Source: Erythroxylum novogranatense (lineage: Eukaryota > Streptophyta > Magnoliopsida > Malpighiales > Erythroxylaceae). From it: DNA of 64,000 bases. The stretch is taken from contig CM057233.1 of NCBI GenBank assembly GCA_029891385.1, positions 29,990,540-30,054,539 on the forward strand, in the 5' to 3' direction. Positions 60,619 to 64,000 of this stretch are shown one piece after another (positions within the stretch are counted from its first letter, which is position 1; each line of letters starts with the position of its first letter). The translations under genes and the position numbers were made by a program. The notes under the pieces were generated by a model. The model searched no databases. It had not been told where the DNA came from and saw only the letters and a list, made by a program, of their open reading frames with translations.

Positions 60619-61935
60619 ACCTCTAACATTTTCGCTCCTTTTAAGTTTTTTAGTGTATACTTACAAGCATAACAACATCACCATTCTCATTAAGTTCAAT
60701 TCCCCATTCCAAAACTTAAAAAAAACCAGAGCCTTAAAGATAGCATCACGTTGCCTATTATTCATTTTTGTAACTAAGTACTATCTGCAAAGATTTAAAA
60801 AAGATATTGATCATAAACAAGCCACAACAAACAAAAAAAGAATAAACAACAACTAAAGATTTGATTAGCAAAAATACCAAGACAAAGAACATGACATCAC
60901 ATATCATCTACATAATTGGTTGTTAGCAACATTCATTACAACACACATTGCATAATTCAGACAACTCAATCCCTAATCCAAATAATTCTAATTCATTTCC
61001 ATATGTACTAGCTACAAAGAGTACAAAAAAGTAATGATCATCAACAAGCCACAACCATTTTAGAGTAATACTTTACAATGAAAATTCACTACACTATTTA
61101 TTCCAACGATATTGACCGAAGCACAACACATAACAATTTTTATAAAAACCAAGCTCATAATCAAAACCAAGCTCATTTTAGACATTGCTATAAAAAGCAA
61201 TCATATATATGTGATTACATTCACGACTAGAAGTTTATGTTTGAGCATTATTGATCTACTACTTTCCCCATTAGTTAGTATCATTCCATGTGTGCTTTGG
61301 TCCTTGACATAATTATATTGCACGGAGTATTTTGGCATGCATGTTAAAGTGTGTGTATCGATCTACAAAATTTATGATACTACTTGTGATGTGTAAGTGT
61401 AAATCATGCTCGACCAACCATTCATAAGAAAACAGATAATGGAATTCTTGTACTCTCCCTTACAATAAGTTAAGTAGATTTTGACATTTGGAGCTGGTCT
61501 CTCCTGATTTACATCTATTGTTAGTGAACAAGTATAGTAGTTTTCATTATAAATTGCTTTGCTTTAGAAGTTGTGGATGTAACGGGCATAATCATGAATT
61601 GGAATAAGTACAAGGATTGGGGTTAGTTAACTTGTTTATCAAACTGTTACTATCATTACTCTACTTTCACCTTATATATTATGGATAGTGTGACAAGGTT
61701 GAAGAATTTTAAACATGAATGCATTACTAATTGCAATATTGTATAAGGAGTAACGAACTAGCTATTAATTTCCACTCTAATTTTAAAGTCAAAGTAAGCT
61801 ATTAAATGAGTTTCATTACAATCATATATGTGTGAGCATAATATTAGGATTTAGTATATTTTGTGAGTAAGAAAGAAAGTTCTTGACTTGTATTTAAGAA
61901 TTTGTGAAATCAATTAAGTGAGCAATCATATAAAA
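60619..61935. other. right flank of the Harbinger 2 insertion, no clear gene
   Basis: Expected to contain the N-terminal end of the Harbinger 2 transposase on the minus strand and its terminus, but only AT-rich sequence with short frames is visible. TGATCATAAACAAGCCACAA at 60810 and TGATCATCAACAAGCCACAA at 61037 form an approximate direct repeat about 227 bp apart. No TIR could be fixed. Confidence 0.35.
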
Positions 61936-64000
61936 TGTTGAGACCCGATCCGGGAACCGGATCCCAACCAAAAACGAAGAACGAAGAAAACAAAAGCGAA
62001 TGGAAACAGACATTTCGCATCGAAATTTCAAATCGGAAACAAAGCAATAGCTGAAGCGAAACGAAAAAAAATGAAAGTACCGAAGCAAAACGAAGCGAAG
62101 CGGAATCAATACTTAACAACGGAGTCGACATCCGAGAACAATCAAGAACACAGAAACACGTTCGCGTTGGGAACCTAGACTATCTAAACCCGGTACAAAT
62201 TTATTTATTTTTTATTTTCTCTTATTCATTCCTTTTCTCTTTACTCAATCACATTCAAACCATACAATTTCCTTTTTGGAAATTTATCCTCATATAACAC
62301 TCCATTCATATAATTTGTCTTAATCATGCAAATCTCATCTTTACCAAACTAACTTCTTAATTCTTATTCTTATCTTAACCCGATTTTTACCGAAAATCGG
62401 GCAGCATAACGGCTGTATTTTGACAGCCCAAAAATTTCTGCAAAGGCAAAATACACTTCTAATATCTCAACCCAACAACACAAATCAACATCGGACCTCC
62501 CGTCCGGAATCCGAAACACCAGCAGAAATGCACATCTAACCCTAACACTTCAAAAATCTCAATCCGAACACAATACAATCAAATACATTTACTGGCCACG
62601 AGCAAATCCATTCACATACATTTCAATTCATATATAACTCCATAATTTACTTACACATATCATAAATTCAATTCATACTCATTTTCAGCATAACTGTATA
62701 CATTCTTTACATTCGGACTAAATACACTTTACTGGCTTTCTAACCATCCATAAAATCTAATACGAACATCAAACTTTACACATAAATACAAACAAGCACA
62801 AATTGGATTGAGGTCATGCTCGTCTTCCATCCGATCTCCTGCTTAAAAACCTGGAGATTGGGGATGAAAGGGGGGTGAGCTCGGAAGCTCGTGGATAATA
62901 TATTTATAAATTGAACAATAAGCGAAAATTGTCTTTTAAAACTTTTCAAACATTTCCCATTCAGAAATTTATCCAAAAATTCATTTTCAAACCTTTCAAA
63001 ACATTTATAAATCTTCATCAACATTTTCTAAAATTTCCAAATCTTTATTTGTTTCAAAATATTCATAAACACTTACTTTCTCATTTCTCAAGTTCTCAAA
63101 CTTTTCACAATTCATGCACAATTTCAAACATGAATGCATCACGTCATAATGCATCACAATACAAACAGAGCAAAATCACATAACACATCAAAATGGTTTG
63201 ATATTGGACCCCACACCCCACCCGTAGGTGTTTGCAGGTTATACCGCGGCATCCAACATAAATCACAACAATACATTAAATGGTTTGGTTTGGTCCATAT
63301 GAGACGATTGCACATTTCGCATAGCGGTCATGCAACCGTGAAGGAGTCCGTGATCGAACTCCATTGCCTCTTCTTGAGCAAATGAAGCGAAGGATTAAAC
63401 AAGTAGAGACAAGTAATCGACTTACAAAGGACTGACCAAACCCACATAAAGACATAAGAAAAGCGAATTTCAGATTGCTCAAGGCACTTTTCAAAATCTT
63501 AATTTTTTAAATTTTTCATATCATATTATCATAATGTGTCATAAATGACACAAACATATATCCACATGAATTCATATAACAAATCGAATGCAATTCACTT
63601 AAATCACATATTCATAAAATTCATCACAATATATGCACTAATTCTTTAAACCATTTAAATCATAAACCAAATAATTTGAAAACCATGAATTTCATAATTC
63701 TTGCATTTTCTAAAACTCATTTTAACCCTTCGAAATCATAATTTCAAACATTTACTTCCTTTTTCAAACATTTTTATCAACAATAATTTATCAAAAAATC
63801 AAATTTTGTTTTCTTTAATTTTCACAAATTCACATATAGCTTATAAATCAAAATATAAATATACTACCCACCTCATATCCATGCTAACAACTTGCTTTGT
63901 GCCTCAATTGCTCCAAAGCCTCCTTCTTTCTTTCAATTTAACATTCCCTAAAGCAATTTCATCAAAATTCAATCTCATAAATAACTTAATCCTTCAATTT
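61936..64000 (-). mobile_element. long Tekay/Del-like LTR on the minus strand, entering from the right edge
   Basis: Its 3' end on the minus strand reads GGATCGGGTCTCAACA, ending at 61936 and similar to the AACGGGGCCCAACA end of the 54501 element. On the same strand it carries the module seen in the other three long LTRs: hairpin GAGCTTCCGAGCTC (62877-62890), CACCC, then CCAATCTCCAG|G (62851-62864). A CGGAC...GTCCG hairpin is at 62493-62507. The start lies beyond 64000, so length, coding content and target duplication cannot be seen. The 5-mer next to the end is TAAAA (61931-61935). Confidence 0.65.

Overview
This is a transposon-rich piece of a plant nuclear genome, almost certainly a eudicot. 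The evidence is AT-rich intergenic DNA, GT-AG introns, plant-type genes (alpha-dioxygenase, RACK1, peroxin 3) and plant lineages of Ty3/Gypsy, Copia, PIF/Harbinger, CACTA and Mutator-type elements. I cannot name the species. No CRISPR, operon, rRNA or tRNA is visible.

Only three host genes look intact. (1) An alpha-dioxygenase gene (minus strand; five 5'-proximal coding exons between 286 and 5827) runs off the left edge. (2) RACK1 (minus strand, 23124-24640, two coding exons, 327 aa). (3) PEX3 (plus strand, 25223-29479, seven coding exons, 375 aa). RACK1 and PEX3 are head to head over 582 bp, with telo-box and site II motifs on the RACK1 side.

The rest is layered mobile DNA. 6227-13372 is an Athila/Tat-like Gypsy element with both 1.5-kb LTRs and a GTAAA target duplication, but reverse transcriptase, RNase H and integrase are missing. 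14500-22800 holds two older Athila-like remnants in opposite orientation (A plus, B minus). 30560-33185 is a third such 3' end with its LTR (D). From 33 kb to the right edge two decayed PIF/Harbinger transposons form the substrate. The first (transposase 35270-36530, Myb-like ORF1 40799-45506) is split by two solo LTRs of about 4 kb, each with a perfect 5-bp target duplication. The second (ORF1 51798-52816, transposase 53258-54495 and beyond) is split by a 6.1-kb internally deleted Gypsy element with target duplication CTACT. Next to it a viroplasmin-domain ORF is split by a 3.0-kb CACTA element that carries a piece of a Pumilio gene. A fourth long LTR enters from the right edge on the minus strand.

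Gene-fragment capture or transduplication (Pumilio, HOP/STI1), a shared hairpin plus splice-acceptor-like module in four long LTRs, a duplicated polypurine motif in the Athila-like elements and odd clustered LTR differences are the points most worth following. I found no clear evidence of a wholly new biological system.
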